Notes: generated by a model not told the origin, from the letters alone. A DNA stretch of 64,000 nucleotides from Pectobacterium aquaticum (GCF_003382565.3 NZ_CP086253.1:2356001-2420000), one strand, 5' to 3'; counted from the stretch's first letter, positions 44,315 to 53,897 are shown. Numbers and translations are program-made.

Positions 44315-44866
44315 TCAGAAGTAGTGAACAAACGCATCGGTATCAAGCGGCGTGACCGTGGTCGATGCTTTGAGCACGGGTGTTCCCAGATAGAGGAAAC
44401 CGACAATTTCATCCTGCTCACGGCAGTTGAACGCTTCACGCACCAGCGTATTATGCGTCCAGGCGCCGCTACGCCAGATACCATTAAAGCCCTGCGCCAA
44501 TGCCGCCATCTGCATGGCCTGAACCGCACAGCCTGCGGAGACAATTTGCTCCCAAAGCGGGACTTTCGGGTTCTCTTCGCAATGCGCAACAACGGTGATA
44601 ATCAGCGGTGCGCGATAAGGTGCCTGACGCGCTTTCTCGATACCGGCTTCGTCCAACCCTTCCTGCTGCGCTGCACGGGTCAGTAGCGAACTAAAACGAT
44701 CCAAGCCGTCATTTTCGATCATAAAAAAGCGCCACGGCTGCATGGCACCATGATCCGGCGCACGCATACCGGCGTGGATAATGTTATTCAATGCGTCACC
44801 CGTCGGTGCGGGTGCGGTCAGGCGCGAGGCCGAACGACGATTCAATAGCAATTCAAGAGCATCCAT
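44315..44866 (-). CDS. ydjA: YdjA, nitroreductase-family flavoprotein
   Basis: 183 residues, a minimal FMN-dependent nitroreductase fold. MDALELLLNRRSASR binds the FMN phosphate, MRAPDHGAMQPWRFFMI and FLYLGTPVLKAS are family signatures, and the protein ends FVHYF like E. coli YdjA. The natural substrate is unknown. AGGAG lies before ATG 44866; an in-frame start seven codons upstream is not used. It ends 96 nt before topB. Confidence 0.94.
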   Translation of the reverse strand: MDALELLLNRRSASRLTAPAPTGDALNNIIHAGMRAPDHGAMQPWRFFMIENDGLDRFSSLLTRAAQQEGLDEAGIEKARQAPYRAPLIITVVAHCEENPKVPLWEQIVSAGCAVQAMQMAALAQGFNGIWRSGAWTHNTLVREAFNCREQDEIVGFLYLGTPVLKASTTVTPLDTDAFVHYF

Positions 44867-45151
44867 CGCACATCTCCTGTCTGGCAATATAATTTCTGCG
44901 GTACAACTCAGTTCTACGGCAAGCCACTTCTACAGTAGAAATGACGGTACGGCAACGTTGCGCGCCACGTTAGCACAAGTAGAAGTTTTGTTACAAGATA
45001 ACCCCTGACAGGGCGTGCTTCTGCGGCGATTTAATGCTGACTTTTTACTGTCCGCTCATTAGGATACTATCACTCCTTGTGCTTCATCACTTGCCAGAGG
45101 GCGAGTTGAAGGACGTAGGGCACACGCTGTTTACCCGTTCATGGAGATATC

Positions 45152-47002
45152 ATGCGCACATTGTGGCGAATTTTTAGCGGATTTTTTAAGTGGACATGGC
45201 GTCTGCTTAATTTTATCAGAGAATTTATTCTCAATATTTTCCTTATTGCTCTGATTTTAGTGGGTGTTGGGATCTACTCACAGGTAAAAACGACGCCGGA
45301 AGCGGCCACTAAGGGTGCGCTGCTGGTCGATCTGACGGGCGTGGTCGTTGATCAACCCACCGTTAACAACAAACTGCGTCAATTAGGACGCGAATTCTTC
45401 GGCGCATCGAACAATCGTCGCCAGGAGAACTCACTGTTCGATATCGTCGACAGTATTCGTCAGGCAAAGAGTGACGACAACATCACGGGAATGGTGCTGG
45501 ATCTCAGCGACTTTACCGGTGCCGACCAACCGTCTCTGCAATACATCGGTAAAGCGCTGCGCGAATTCCGCGATAGCGGCAAGCCTATTTATGCGGTCGG
45601 CGACAGCTACAACCAGTCTCAATACTATTTGGCCAGTTTTGCCAATACGGTGTCATTGACGCCACAAGGCAGTGTTGATCTGCACGGTTTCGCGACCAAC
45701 AATCTCTATTTCAAGTCCATGTTGGACAAGCTGAAAGTGACCACCAATATCTTCCGCGTGGGAACCTATAAATCAGCCGTTGAGCCGTATCTGCGTGACG
45801 ATATGTCACCTGCTGCGCGTGATGCCGATGGCCGTTGGATCAATGCTCTGTGGCAGCAGTATTTAAATACCGTTTCCGCTAACCGCCAGATTACGCCTCA
45901 GCAGCTCTTCCCAGGTGCAACCAACATCCTTGCAGGCTTGCAGGCCGTTCAGGGCGACACCGCACGCTATGCGCTGGATAACAAGCTGGTCGATGAAGTG
46001 GCATCACGTTCCGTGACCGAGCAATCGCTGGTTAAAGCATTCGGCTGGAATAGCCAGAAGAACAACTTTAATTTCATCAGCATTTACGACTACACCATCA
46101 AACCGCCGGTGCAAAATAACAACCAGATTGCGGTTGTATTTGCCAATGGCGCCATCATTGATGGCCCGGAAACGCCAGGAATGGTCGGCGGTGATACCAC
46201 GGCGGCACAAATCCGCGCCGCGCGCCTCGATCCCAAAGTCAAAGCACTGGTACTGCGCGTCAATAGCCCGGGCGGTAGCGTCACCGCGTCGGAGCTGATC
46301 CGCTCAGAGCTGATGGCGCTCCGTTTGGCAGGTAAACCAATCGTGGTCTCCATGGGCGGTATGGCAGCATCGGGCGGCTACTGGATCGCTACGCCAGCGA
46401 ACGCAATCATCTCCAGCGCCAGTACGCTGACCGGTTCTATCGGTATTTTTGGCGTGATTACCACGTTCGAAGAGTCGCTGGAAAGCCTTGGCGTCCACAC
46501 GGATGGCGTTGCCACTTCTCCGCTGGCCGATCTGTCAATCACGAAATCGCTGCCGCCTGAATTCTCGCAGATGATGCAGTTAAGTATCGAACGCGGTTAT
46601 AAGAACTTCATTGATATCGTAGCGCAGGCGCGTAAGAAAACGCCTGAGCAAATCGATCAGATCGCGCAAGGTCACGTCTGGATCGGTAGCGACGCGAAAG
46701 AAAATGGTTTGGTCGATCAGATCGGCGATTTTGATGATGCCGTGAAGAAAGCGGCTGAGTTGGCAAAACTGGGGCAATATCAGTTGAACTGGTATGCCGA
46801 ACAGCCAGGTCTGCTCGACACGATGCTGAATCAGGTGAACGCTTCCGTTTATGCCCTGCTGCCCGTTGCCGTCCAGTCTATGCTGCCAGCACCGGTCGCG
46901 CAGTTGGCGGAAGTGGTCCGGTCACAGCCGTCCATCATGAATAACCTGAACGACCCGCAGAACCGATACGCATTTTGCCTCACCTGCGGAGAAGTCCGGT
47001 AG
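45152..47002 (+). CDS. sppA: Signal peptide peptidase SppA, protease IV
   Basis: 616 residues. One N-terminal membrane anchor (about 25-47) and two S49 peptidase repeats. The catalytic dyad is Lys207 (GTYKSAVEP) and Ser407 (GGMAASGGYW), close to the positions of E. coli Lys209/Ser409. It degrades cleaved signal peptides in the inner membrane, facing the periplasm. A core-deleted ERIC element and a terminator follow. Confidence 0.95.
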   Translation: MRTLWRIFSGFFKWTWRLLNFIREFILNIFLIALILVGVGIYSQVKTTPEAATKGALLVDLTGVVVDQPTVNNKLRQLGREFFGASNNRRQENSLFDIVDSIRQAKSDDNITGMVLDLSDFTGADQPSLQYIGKALREFRDSGKPIYAVGDSYNQSQYYLASFANTVSLTPQGSVDLHGFATNNLYFKSMLDKLKVTTNIFRVGTYKSAVEPYLRDDMSPAARDADGRWINALWQQYLNTVSANRQITPQQLFPGATNILAGLQAVQGDTARYALDNKLVDEVASRSVTEQSLVKAFGWNSQKNNFNFISIYDYTIKPPVQNNNQIAVVFANGAIIDGPETPGMVGGDTTAAQIRAARLDPKVKALVLRVNSPGGSVTASELIRSELMALRLAGKPIVVSMGGMAASGGYWIATPANAIISSASTLTGSIGIFGVITTFEESLESLGVHTDGVATSPLADLSITKSLPPEFSQMMQLSIERGYKNFIDIVAQARKKTPEQIDQIAQGHVWIGSDAKENGLVDQIGDFDDAVKKAAELAKLGQYQLNWYAEQPGLLDTMLNQVNASVYALLPVAVQSMLPAPVAQLAEVVRSQPSIMNNLNDPQNRYAFCLTCGEVR

Positions 47003-47023
47003 CGTTTACATTGGTCGCGATAT

Positions 47024-47087
47024 GTACCCTAAATAATTCGAGTTGTGTGAAGGAAACCAACGCACAAACAACTTGAAGTATGACGGG
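47024..47087. repeat. ERIC element with the central palindrome deleted
   Basis: About 64 bp: TACCCTAAATAATTCGAGTT and GTGTGAAGG at the left, then directly CCAACGCAC and CTTGAAGTATGACGGG at the right. Compared with the full copy at 19601-19726 about 60 bp of the core are missing. Confidence 0.88.
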
Positions 47088-47091
47088 CCTG

Positions 47092-47137
47092 GCCCGGTAA
47101 TAGTCATTACTTATGATGATATTACCGGGCTATTTTT
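47092..47137 (+). terminator. Rho-independent terminator of sppA
   Basis: GCCCGGTAATA (47092-47102) pairs perfectly with TATTACCGGGC (47120-47130), followed by TATTTTT. It lies beyond the short ERIC element. Confidence 0.85.
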
Positions 47138-47175
47138 CCCTCTATACTTGATTTTTAATCCTGACTCACACCACC

Positions 47176-48195
47176 ATGCGAAAGAAATCCATTTACGTCG
47201 CCTACACGGGCGGCACCATCGGTATGCAGCGATCAGCCAATGGCTATGTTCCGGTATCCGGTCATTTACAGCAGCAGTTGGCAAACATGCCGGAATTCCA
47301 CCGTGAAGAGATGCCGTCGTTCACGATTCATGAATATGACCCGCTGATCGATTCGTCTGATATGACGCCAGCGGATTGGCAATCCATCGCGGACGATATT
47401 CAAAACCACTATGATGATTACGACGGTTTCGTGATTCTGCATGGTACTGACACGATGGCGTTCACCGCCTCTGCGCTCTCGTTTATGCTGGAAAATCTTG
47501 CCAAACCGGTTATCGTGACAGGGTCACAAATTCCGTTAGCGGAATTGCGCTCGGACGGCCAGACCAACCTGCTGAACGCACTGTACGTTGCGGCTAATCA
47601 TCCGATTAATGAAGTCGCCCTCTTCTTCAATAACAAACTGCTGCGCGGCAACCGCACCACCAAAGCTCACGCGGACGGCTTTGATGCCTTCGCTTCCCCC
47701 AACTATCCGCCGCTGCTGGAAGCCGGTATCCATATTCGTCGGCTGGCGCCCACCGTGGAATGTAGCAACTGTCCGCCGTTGAAAGTGCATCACATTACGC
47801 CGCAGCCTATCGGGGTGATTACGATTTACCCCGGCATTTCTGCCGATGTCATCAGCAATTTCCTCCGTCAGCCAGTAAAAGCGCTTATCCTGCGCTCCTA
47901 TGGCGTTGGCAACGCACCGCAAAGCCCCGGGCTGCTGCATGAATTACGTGAAGCCTCTGCTCGCGGCATTGTGGTCGTTAACCTGACGCAGTGTATTTCT
48001 GGGCGCGTTAACATGGGCGGCTATGCGACAGGCAATGCGCTGGCGCATGCAGGCGTTATCAGTGGCTTTGACATGACGGTCGAAGCCGCATTGACCAAGT
48101 TGCATTACTTACTGAGCCAGCAAGATCTAAGCACCGATGACATTCGCCAGTTGATGCAGCAAAACCTGCACGGGGAATTGAGCGATAAAGACTGA
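47176..48195 (+). CDS. ansA: L-asparaginase I (cytoplasmic)
   Basis: 339 residues. The first active-site threonine is in AYTGGTIGM (T14) and the second in HGTDTMAFTASAL, with no signal peptide, so this is the constitutive cytoplasmic low-affinity enzyme. It hydrolyses asparagine to aspartate and ammonia. No strong Shine-Dalgarno is visible before ATG 47176. pncA follows 18 nt later, as in E. coli, suggesting a bicistronic unit. Confidence 0.95.
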   Translation: MRKKSIYVAYTGGTIGMQRSANGYVPVSGHLQQQLANMPEFHREEMPSFTIHEYDPLIDSSDMTPADWQSIADDIQNHYDDYDGFVILHGTDTMAFTASALSFMLENLAKPVIVTGSQIPLAELRSDGQTNLLNALYVAANHPINEVALFFNNKLLRGNRTTKAHADGFDAFASPNYPPLLEAGIHIRRLAPTVECSNCPPLKVHHITPQPIGVITIYPGISADVISNFLRQPVKALILRSYGVGNAPQSPGLLHELREASARGIVVVNLTQCISGRVNMGGYATGNALAHAGVISGFDMTVEAALTKLHYLLSQQDLSTDDIRQLMQQNLHGELSDKD

Positions 48196-48213
48196 GTCAA
48201 TCACGGAGTCGTA

Positions 48214-48861
48214 ATGAAAAAAGCATTGCTATTAGTTGATCTGCAAAATGATTTTTGTCCCGGTGGCGCATTGCACGTTCACGAAGGCGACCGCGTCATT
48301 GAGGTGGCTAACCGCGCTATTGAAGCCTGCGTCGCCGCTGGCGTTCCAGTGATTGCCAGTCAGGATTGGCACCCCGCTAATCACGGCAGTTTTGCGGTTA
48401 ATGCAAATACCACGATCGGAGAACTCGGTGAGTTAAACGGTTGGCCGCAGATCTGGTGGCCGGTTCACTGTGTGCAGGGAACAACCGGCGCTGATTTTCA
48501 TCCAGCACTGAATCAATCAGCCATTCAGTGGGTAGTGCGAAAAGGAACCCAGCCGGAGATCGATAGCTATAGCGCTTTTTTCGATAACGGACATCGGGTG
48601 AAAACCGAATTGGATGCGTGGCTACACGCCAATCACATCACCCATTTGATTATTCTGGGGCTGGCGACCGATTATTGCGTCAAGTTCAGCGTGCTGGATG
48701 CCATTGCGCTGGGCTATCACACCGAAGTCTTGGTGGATGGCTGTCGTGGCGTAAATCTTTCGTCAGATGACAGTGAATCCGCATTACTGGAAATGACGCA
48801 ACGTGGGGCGATACTGACGGATATGGCGCAGTTTCTTACTACGTTGTCTGCCACCCACTAA
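48214..48861 (+). CDS. pncA: Nicotinamidase (pyrazinamidase)
   Basis: 215 residues, isochorismatase-like hydrolase fold. The catalytic triad is Asp9 (VDLQNDF), Lys110 (VVRKGTQPE) and Cys155 (ATDYCVKFS); metal ligands lie in DWHPANHGSF. It converts nicotinamide to nicotinate in NAD salvage. It sits close downstream of ansA. Confidence 0.96.
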   Translation: MKKALLLVDLQNDFCPGGALHVHEGDRVIEVANRAIEACVAAGVPVIASQDWHPANHGSFAVNANTTIGELGELNGWPQIWWPVHCVQGTTGADFHPALNQSAIQWVVRKGTQPEIDSYSAFFDNGHRVKTELDAWLHANHITHLIILGLATDYCVKFSVLDAIALGYHTEVLVDGCRGVNLSSDDSESALLEMTQRGAILTDMAQFLTTLSATH

Positions 48862-48887
48862 CGCTACGGCTACTGACAACGGGAACA

Positions 48888-48912
48888 GCGGCAGCCGTTG
48901 CGGCTGCCTGCT
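48888..48912. terminator. Possible terminator between pncA and yeaC
   Basis: GGCAGCC (48890-48896) pairs with GGCTGCC (48902-48908) in the short gap between these convergent genes. T runs are poor on both strands. Confidence 0.4.
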
Positions 48913-48918
48913 TATGTT

Positions 48919-49197
48919 TTACGCGTTGGGTTTCAGCGTAATAATGGCGTCAGCGATGTTAAACTCGCGCTTCAGCTCTTGCTTACTCTTCATCACAATT
49001 TCGCCATCAGTGCCAATCGTCATGTGCTCAGCCTGTTCGTTATGGCGAGCCTGCCACATCATCACCATTTGCAGGCAGTTTTCTTTCTGTTCAGCCGTCA
49101 ACGCGACACCGTCTGGCCATTTGCCCAGCTCCACCGCCGTGACTAACCGTTGGTAAATTTCTGGCGTCATAGCGTCGATCAGATCATTGAGTTCCAT
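48919..49197 (-). CDS. yeaC: YeaC, DUF1315 family protein
   Basis: 92 residues, clearly YeaC: IYQRLVTAVELGKWPDGVALTAEQKENCLQMVMMWQARHN is nearly unchanged from E. coli. Small, soluble, function unknown. It faces pncA and is followed upstream by msrB on the same strand with a gap of about 130 bp. Confidence 0.9.
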   Translation of the reverse strand: MELNDLIDAMTPEIYQRLVTAVELGKWPDGVALTAEQKENCLQMVMMWQARHNEQAEHMTIGTDGEIVMKSKQELKREFNIADAIITLKPNA

Positions 49198-49328
49198 ATC
49201 CGGTTTCTGCTCCGAGAAAGGTCAGATTTATTCTTACTGGGTTTCTGTGCTAACAGCGTTTTTAGTAGCTGAATCGTTTAAAGCAAGCTATCATCTAGTT
49301 TATCGCCGTCGCACCTATCACAGACAGA

Positions 49329-49748
49329 TTACCCGTCAACGCGTTCGCCATCAACGTCGTCGATGAAACTCAGTGAAGCCGAATTCACGCAGTAGCGTTC
49401 GCCCGTGGTTTTCGGGCCATCAGGGAAAACGTGCCCCAGATGCGCATCACATTGCCCGCAGCGGATCTCAATACGGCGCATATTGTGTGAATCATCTTCC
49501 AGATAGCGAATCGCCTCTGAGGAAACAGGCTGATCGAAGCTTGGCCAGCCACAGCCGGAGTCGTATTTACTGTCGGAATAAAACAGCGGAGCCTGGCAGC
49601 ACAGGCAGTGATAAGCGCCAGTGCGCTTGTTATGCAGCAATTTGCCTGAAAATGCAGGTTCCGTACCACGTTGCTGGGTGACATAGCGCTGCATCTCTGT
49701 CAATTCAGTATTGTCGGATGGGGTACGCGAAGCAGAGTCGTTAGTCAT
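49329..49748 (-). CDS. msrB: Peptide-methionine (R)-S-oxide reductase MsrB
   Basis: 139 residues. Zinc is bound by two CxxC pairs (C48/C51 and C97/C100); the catalytic cysteine is C120 in RYCVNSAS. KYDSGCGWPSF is the family signature. It repairs oxidised methionine of the R isomer. I place the start at ATG 49748; a frame nine codons longer exists upstream without a better ribosome site. It is divergent from gapA. Confidence 0.94.
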   Translation of the reverse strand: MTNDSASRTPSDNTELTEMQRYVTQQRGTEPAFSGKLLHNKRTGAYHCLCCQAPLFYSDSKYDSGCGWPSFDQPVSSEAIRYLEDDSHNMRRIEIRCGQCDAHLGHVFPDGPKTTGERYCVNSASLSFIDDVDGERVDG

Positions 49749-49866
49749 AGGAAGTCTCACAGCGAGTGTTATCAATTCAATTAATCATTGATTATAACAA
49801 AAAATTAACAACCTGACAGACCGTTCTGGCCTAATATTAGGAATGTTATTAGCATCAATATTTAAT

Positions 49867-49882
49867 TGTGATGCGAATCACA
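49867..49882. promoter_or_regulatory. CRP site upstream of gapA
   Basis: TGTGATGCGAATCACA matches TGTGA-N6-TCACA exactly. It lies about 210 bp before the gapA start and 120 bp before msrB. E. coli gapA has a CRP-dependent promoter among several, so gapA is the likelier target. Confidence 0.75.
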
Positions 49883-50021
49883 TATTGAGATCACACAGGC
49901 TTTATATGATGCATTTCACCCTCATATCAGGCTTAGATGTTACTTAGTTACAGGGTCGAGCGGTTTTCGCACAAAGTTTGGTCATAGGTTTGACTTACAG
50001 CAACTATTGACACGATTCCGC

Positions 50022-50049
50022 TTGACGCTCAGCAAGGTTTTTGTAATTT
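50022..50049 (+). promoter_or_regulatory. gapA proximal promoter
   Basis: TTGACG (50022-50027), a 16-bp spacer and TAATTT (50044-50049). The surrounding sequence from the -10 to the ATG is very similar to the E. coli gapA leader, including CTTTTATTCAC and AGCTGGTGGAAT. Confidence 0.7.
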
Positions 50050-50092
50050 TACAACCAACCTTTTATTCACAAACCAATAGCTGGTGGAATAT

Positions 50093-51088
50093 ATGACTAT
50101 CAAAGTAGGTATCAACGGTTTTGGCCGTATCGGCCGTATTGTTTTTCGCGCTGCGCAAGAGCGTTCTGACATTGAGATCGTTGCAATCAACGACCTGTTA
50201 GATGCTGATTACATGGCGTATATGCTGAAGTACGACTCAACTCATGGTCGTTTCGACGGCACCGTTGAAGTTAAAGATGGCCACCTGGTTGTTAACGGCA
50301 AAACCATTCGTGTTACCGCAGAGCGCGATCCTGCAAATCTGAAGTGGAACGAAGTCAACGTGGATGTTGTTGCTGAAGCAACTGGCCTGTTCCTGACTGA
50401 CGAGACTGCACGTAAACACATCGCTGCTGGTGCGAAGAAAGTCGTTCTGACTGGTCCATCTAAAGATGACACCCCAATGTTCGTTATGGGCGTAAACCAC
50501 AAAACTTACGCTGGTCAGGAAATCGTTTCTAACGCATCTTGCACCACCAACTGCTTGGCTCCGCTGGCAAAAGTCATCAACGACAACTTCGGTATCGTTG
50601 AAGCACTGATGACCACCGTTCACGCAACCACTGCAACGCAGAAAACGGTTGATGGCCCGTCTCACAAAGACTGGCGCGGCGGCCGCGGCGCAGCACAGAA
50701 CATCATCCCATCTTCTACCGGTGCTGCTAAAGCAGTAGGTAAAGTGATTCCTGAGCTGAACGGCAAACTGACTGGTATGGCGTTCCGCGTTCCTACCCCG
50801 AACGTTTCTGTTGTTGACCTGACTGCACGTCTGGAAAAACCTGCTTCTTACAAAGAAATTTGTGCGGCAATCAAAGCCGCTTCTGAAGGCGAGCTGAAAG
50901 GCGTTCTGGGTTACACCGAAGACGAAGTCGTTTCTACCGATTTCAACGGTGAAAAACTGACTTCCGTATTCGATGCTAAAGCTGGTATCGCTCTGAGCGA
51001 CAACTTCGTGAAACTGGTTTCCTGGTACGATAACGAAACTGGTTATTCAAACAAAGTTCTGGATCTGATCGCTCACATCTCTAAATAA
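50093..51088 (+). CDS. gapA: Glyceraldehyde-3-phosphate dehydrogenase A
   Basis: 331 residues. NAD-binding GINGFGRIGR at 6-15 and catalytic Cys150 in SNASCTTNCLAPLAK. The central glycolytic GAPDH. The codons are the preferred set of a highly expressed gene, in contrast to its neighbours. Start ATG 50093 has GGTGGA upstream; a start three codons earlier is not used. Confidence 0.98.
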   Translation: MTIKVGINGFGRIGRIVFRAAQERSDIEIVAINDLLDADYMAYMLKYDSTHGRFDGTVEVKDGHLVVNGKTIRVTAERDPANLKWNEVNVDVVAEATGLFLTDETARKHIAAGAKKVVLTGPSKDDTPMFVMGVNHKTYAGQEIVSNASCTTNCLAPLAKVINDNFGIVEALMTTVHATTATQKTVDGPSHKDWRGGRGAAQNIIPSSTGAAKAVGKVIPELNGKLTGMAFRVPTPNVSVVDLTARLEKPASYKEICAAIKAASEGELKGVLGYTEDEVVSTDFNGEKLTSVFDAKAGIALSDNFVKLVSWYDNETGYSNKVLDLIAHISK

Positions 51089-51108
51089 GCGTCAGCGATG
51101 ATTCTGTG

Positions 51109-51140
51109 AAAAAAGGGCGACGTGATGTCGCCCTTTTTTA
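51109..51140 (+). terminator. Rho-independent terminator of gapA
   Basis: AAAAAAGGGCGAC (51109-51121) pairs perfectly with GTCGCCCTTTTTT (51127-51139) around a 5-nt loop, 20 nt after the gapA stop. yeaD starts 56 nt later, so yeaD is either read through at low level or has its own promoter. Confidence 0.93.
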
Positions 51141-51195
51141 TTGTTTATTGCAGATTTCTTTTTACCACGAAAAACAATCAAAAAAAGGCACTATC

Positions 51196-52065
51196 ATGCA
51201 TAACACAATGTTCTCACTCCCCGTCACGAAACAAATTAGCGCCACCCTCACCCAGCGTCAGTTGGACCAATTACCCATCATTGTCGTTGATCACCCTGAA
51301 GTTCGCGCGGCAGTCGCATTACAAGGTGCGCATCTGCTCAGTTGGCAGCCAACAAACGAAGAGCCGGTGCTCTGGCTGAGCGACAATACGCCTTTTACTC
51401 ATCACGTTGCGATTCGCGGCGGTGTCCCGATCTGTTTCCCTTGGTTTGGCCCTTTCGCCGATCCTAATCACGGTTTTGCCCGTCTGCTGCCGTGGGAATT
51501 TACCGCCCACAGCGAAGATGAACACGGCGTACAGCTCACGTTCACGCTGCAAGACAATGAAGAAACGCGCAAGAGCTGGCCGCATGCGTTCACGCTCATC
51601 GCCCGCTTCAAGCTGGGTAAGGAATGTGGCATTGAACTGGAAGCGCATGGTGATTACAGCATTACCAGCGCGCTGCATACCTATTTCAATATCGGCGATA
51701 TCAGCAATATCCGCATTGCTGGCCTGGGTGAGTCTTTCATTGATAAGGTGGATCAGGGCAAGCTGACAACGCAGCAAGGCGATCTGGTCTTTACCGACCG
51801 TACAGACCGCATTTATACCCAGCCGCAGGACACCAGTGTGGTACATGACGCGGTGCTGAAACGTGCTATCGAAGTGCACCATACGCACCATAGCGATGTA
51901 GTGTCATGGAACCCCGGTGCTGAGCTCTCTCGTACGATTAGCGATATGCCAGATGAGGGATATAAAACGTTCGTGTGTGTGGAAACCGCGCGAATTAATC
52001 AACCGTTTGTCGCCTCCGCCAAGGCGCCGGCTCGTTTGGCAACGGTTATCCGCATAAAGAAATAA
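51196..52065 (+). CDS. yeaD: YeaD, glucose-6-phosphate 1-epimerase family
   Basis: 289 residues, aldose-1-epimerase (galactose mutarotase-like) fold of the hexose-6-phosphate mutarotase subgroup. LQGAHLLSWQP, WLSDNTPF, RGGVPICFPWFGP, LHTYFNIGD and WNPG match E. coli YeaD; His and Glu residues in these motifs are the catalytic pair in the family. I chose ATG 51196 with AAGG upstream, because the open frame further upstream runs through the gapA terminator. Confidence 0.92.
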   Translation: MHNTMFSLPVTKQISATLTQRQLDQLPIIVVDHPEVRAAVALQGAHLLSWQPTNEEPVLWLSDNTPFTHHVAIRGGVPICFPWFGPFADPNHGFARLLPWEFTAHSEDEHGVQLTFTLQDNEETRKSWPHAFTLIARFKLGKECGIELEAHGDYSITSALHTYFNIGDISNIRIAGLGESFIDKVDQGKLTTQQGDLVFTDRTDRIYTQPQDTSVVHDAVLKRAIEVHHTHHSDVVSWNPGAELSRTISDMPDEGYKTFVCVETARINQPFVASAKAPARLATVIRIKK

Positions 52066-52088
52066 CCACCGCTGTAATTAGCTATATG

Positions 52089-52120
52089 GGTGTATGGCGA
52101 AACCGCTATACACCTCTTCT
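52089..52120. terminator. Hairpin between yeaD and yeaE
   Basis: GGTGTATGGCG (52089-52099) pairs with CGCTATACACC (52104-52114) with one mismatch, in the 73-bp gap between these convergent genes; TCTTCT follows on the plus strand. Confidence 0.6.
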
Positions 52121-52138
52121 GCAAATCCTTTCCTTCCG

Positions 52139-52990
52139 CTACACCACATCCAAATGCTGTTTACGCGTCGGCGGTGGAAAGGTCTGATCCAACTGCCCGA
52201 GATCGTCCTCAGACAACACCACGTCCAGCGCTTTCGCATTTTCCTGCACATGCTTTACAGAACTGGCTTTTGGAATAGCGATCACGCCCGGCTGGCGAAT
52301 CACCCACGCCAGTAAAAGTTGAGCAGGCGTGATGTTATGTTCACGCGCAATGCGGTTCACCACCGGATGTGAGAATAATCCCTCACGCAAGCGCCCTGCC
52401 TGCGCCAGCGGGCAATACGCCATCACCGGAAGCTGCTGTTGCTGACACCACGGTAACAAATCAAACTCAATGCCGCGCGAGGCCAAATGGTAAAGCACCT
52501 GATTAGTCATGCAGCGCTGTCCGCCATTTAGCGACCACAGCTCCTGCATATCCTCAAGATCGAGATTGGAGACGCCCCACTGGCCGATTTTTCCCGCCTG
52601 CTGTAATCGCTCCATCGCTGCGATCGTATCCACTAACGGGATGCCACCACGCCAGTGCAGCAAATACAGGTCAATGTGCTCGGTTTGCAGTCGCTTCAGG
52701 CTGCGTTCACACGCTTGTATCGCCTTTTCGCCTCCCGCATTGTGCGGATAGACTTTCGACACCAGATACACGCTATCACGGCGGCCACGTATCGCTTCAC
52801 CGACGACGTCCTCCGCCCTGCCTTCCGCATACATTTCGGCCGTATCAATCAGCGTTAACCCAAGATCGATACCCGTTTGCAGCGCCGTCACTTCCTGCGC
52901 TTTCATTCGGGCATCTTCGCCCATGTACCACGTTCCCTGACCGATCGCCAGTACGCGTGTGTCATCTGGAAAACGAATCGCTTTTGCCAC
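52139..52990 (-). CDS. yeaE: YeaE, aldo-keto reductase
   Basis: 283 residues of the AKR superfamily. GQGTWYMGED near the N-terminus, the catalytic Asp/Tyr segment IDTAEMYAEGRAE, Lys in VSKVYP and His in LYLLHW form the usual tetrad. E. coli YeaE acts on methylglyoxal and similar carbonyls. I chose GTG 52990 with GGAGG 5-6 nt upstream; the in-frame TTG at 53014 is less likely. Confidence 0.92.
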   Translation of the reverse strand: MAKAIRFPDDTRVLAIGQGTWYMGEDARMKAQEVTALQTGIDLGLTLIDTAEMYAEGRAEDVVGEAIRGRRDSVYLVSKVYPHNAGGEKAIQACERSLKRLQTEHIDLYLLHWRGGIPLVDTIAAMERLQQAGKIGQWGVSNLDLEDMQELWSLNGGQRCMTNQVLYHLASRGIEFDLLPWCQQQQLPVMAYCPLAQAGRLREGLFSHPVVNRIAREHNITPAQLLLAWVIRQPGVIAIPKASSVKHVQENAKALDVVLSEDDLGQLDQTFPPPTRKQHLDVV

Positions 52991-53147
52991 GCGTTCCTCC
53001 CTGTTTGTCGTCAACGTAACCAGTTTACCCTCAACCTAACATGGCATTCGGCGCACCATAAATGTGCAAATGGGGTGATATCACCCCATTATTGTACGGC
53101 AGATGCACTATGCTTACGAAGAGCATTAAAAGCGCTCATGAAAAGCA

Positions 53148-53897
53148 TCAGAAGCGATAGCTGACGCCCGCGCTCATTAAGATGCTGTGGTTACTATCAA
53201 CGATGGGGCTGTCTTTCATTTCGTCAGACAAACGCGTGTAACGACCCACGGCCCAGGCGCTCCAGCTTTGGTTAATTTGATAACCCGCGCTCAGTTCAAG
53301 ATACGGGGCCCAGCCATCACCAGGGCTATACTGGTTAAAGCCAGAACGAGCGGACTCCTGTGCGCTAACACCGTAGTAATACTGGTTCATGTTTTCACTG
53401 AACCAAGAGGCACCGATACCAGGGGTGATACTCAGATCACCCATTGAGAAGCGGTAAAGGTAGGCGGTATCCCATATGAAACCGTTGCTGTAATCCAGCG
53501 TATCCCCTGCCAACACGGTACGAATTTCACCCCAGTCGGCGGTATGACGATAAGCTGCACCCGCCATCAGCGTACCGCGGCGTTTGTCCAACTGCTTCAT
53601 ACGCAGATCGTCACTATCTCCCGGTTTAAACCCTAAAGGCAGGTAGTACGCCGTTAAAGAGAAACGATTTGCGCCGTCATTCCACAGGTAGTATCCACCA
53701 CCCAGCCCGCGGAAATAAAAACTTTCACTTTCATAATTCAGTACAGGAAGCGGATAAACATCATTATCAACACCACGGTACACAGACGTTGAACCCGCAG
53801 CGCCAAGGCCCAGCGAGACATCTGCGGCATAGGCTGAAGGCAGGAGCACAGCACCAGAAACCAGTGCGGCCAGCATACATAGTTGAGGTTTTTTCAC
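53148..53897 (-). CDS. mipA: MipA/OmpV-family outer-membrane protein
   Basis: 249 residues. A signal peptide (MKKPQLCMLAALVSGAVLLPSAYA) precedes an outer-membrane beta-barrel ending SAGVSYRF with terminal Phe. MipA in E. coli scaffolds the lytic transglycosylase MltA with PBP1B; OmpV relatives are osmotic or adhesion porins. The location upstream of yeaGH, in opposite orientation, is conserved with E. coli. Confidence 0.92.
   Translation of the reverse strand: MKKPQLCMLAALVSGAVLLPSAYAADVSLGLGAAGSTSVYRGVDNDVYPLPVLNYESESFYFRGLGGGYYLWNDGANRFSLTAYYLPLGFKPGDSDDLRMKQLDKRRGTLMAGAAYRHTADWGEIRTVLAGDTLDYSNGFIWDTAYLYRFSMGDLSITPGIGASWFSENMNQYYYGVSAQESARSGFNQYSPGDGWAPYLELSAGYQINQSWSAWAVGRYTRLSDEMKDSPIVDSNHSILMSAGVSYRF

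Noticed and set aside
44218..44592. 124-codon minus-strand frame overlapping ydjA and touching topB; considered as a selD remnant
   Set aside because: The part outside ydjA shows no similarity to SelD as I recall it, and the rest is ydjA in another frame.
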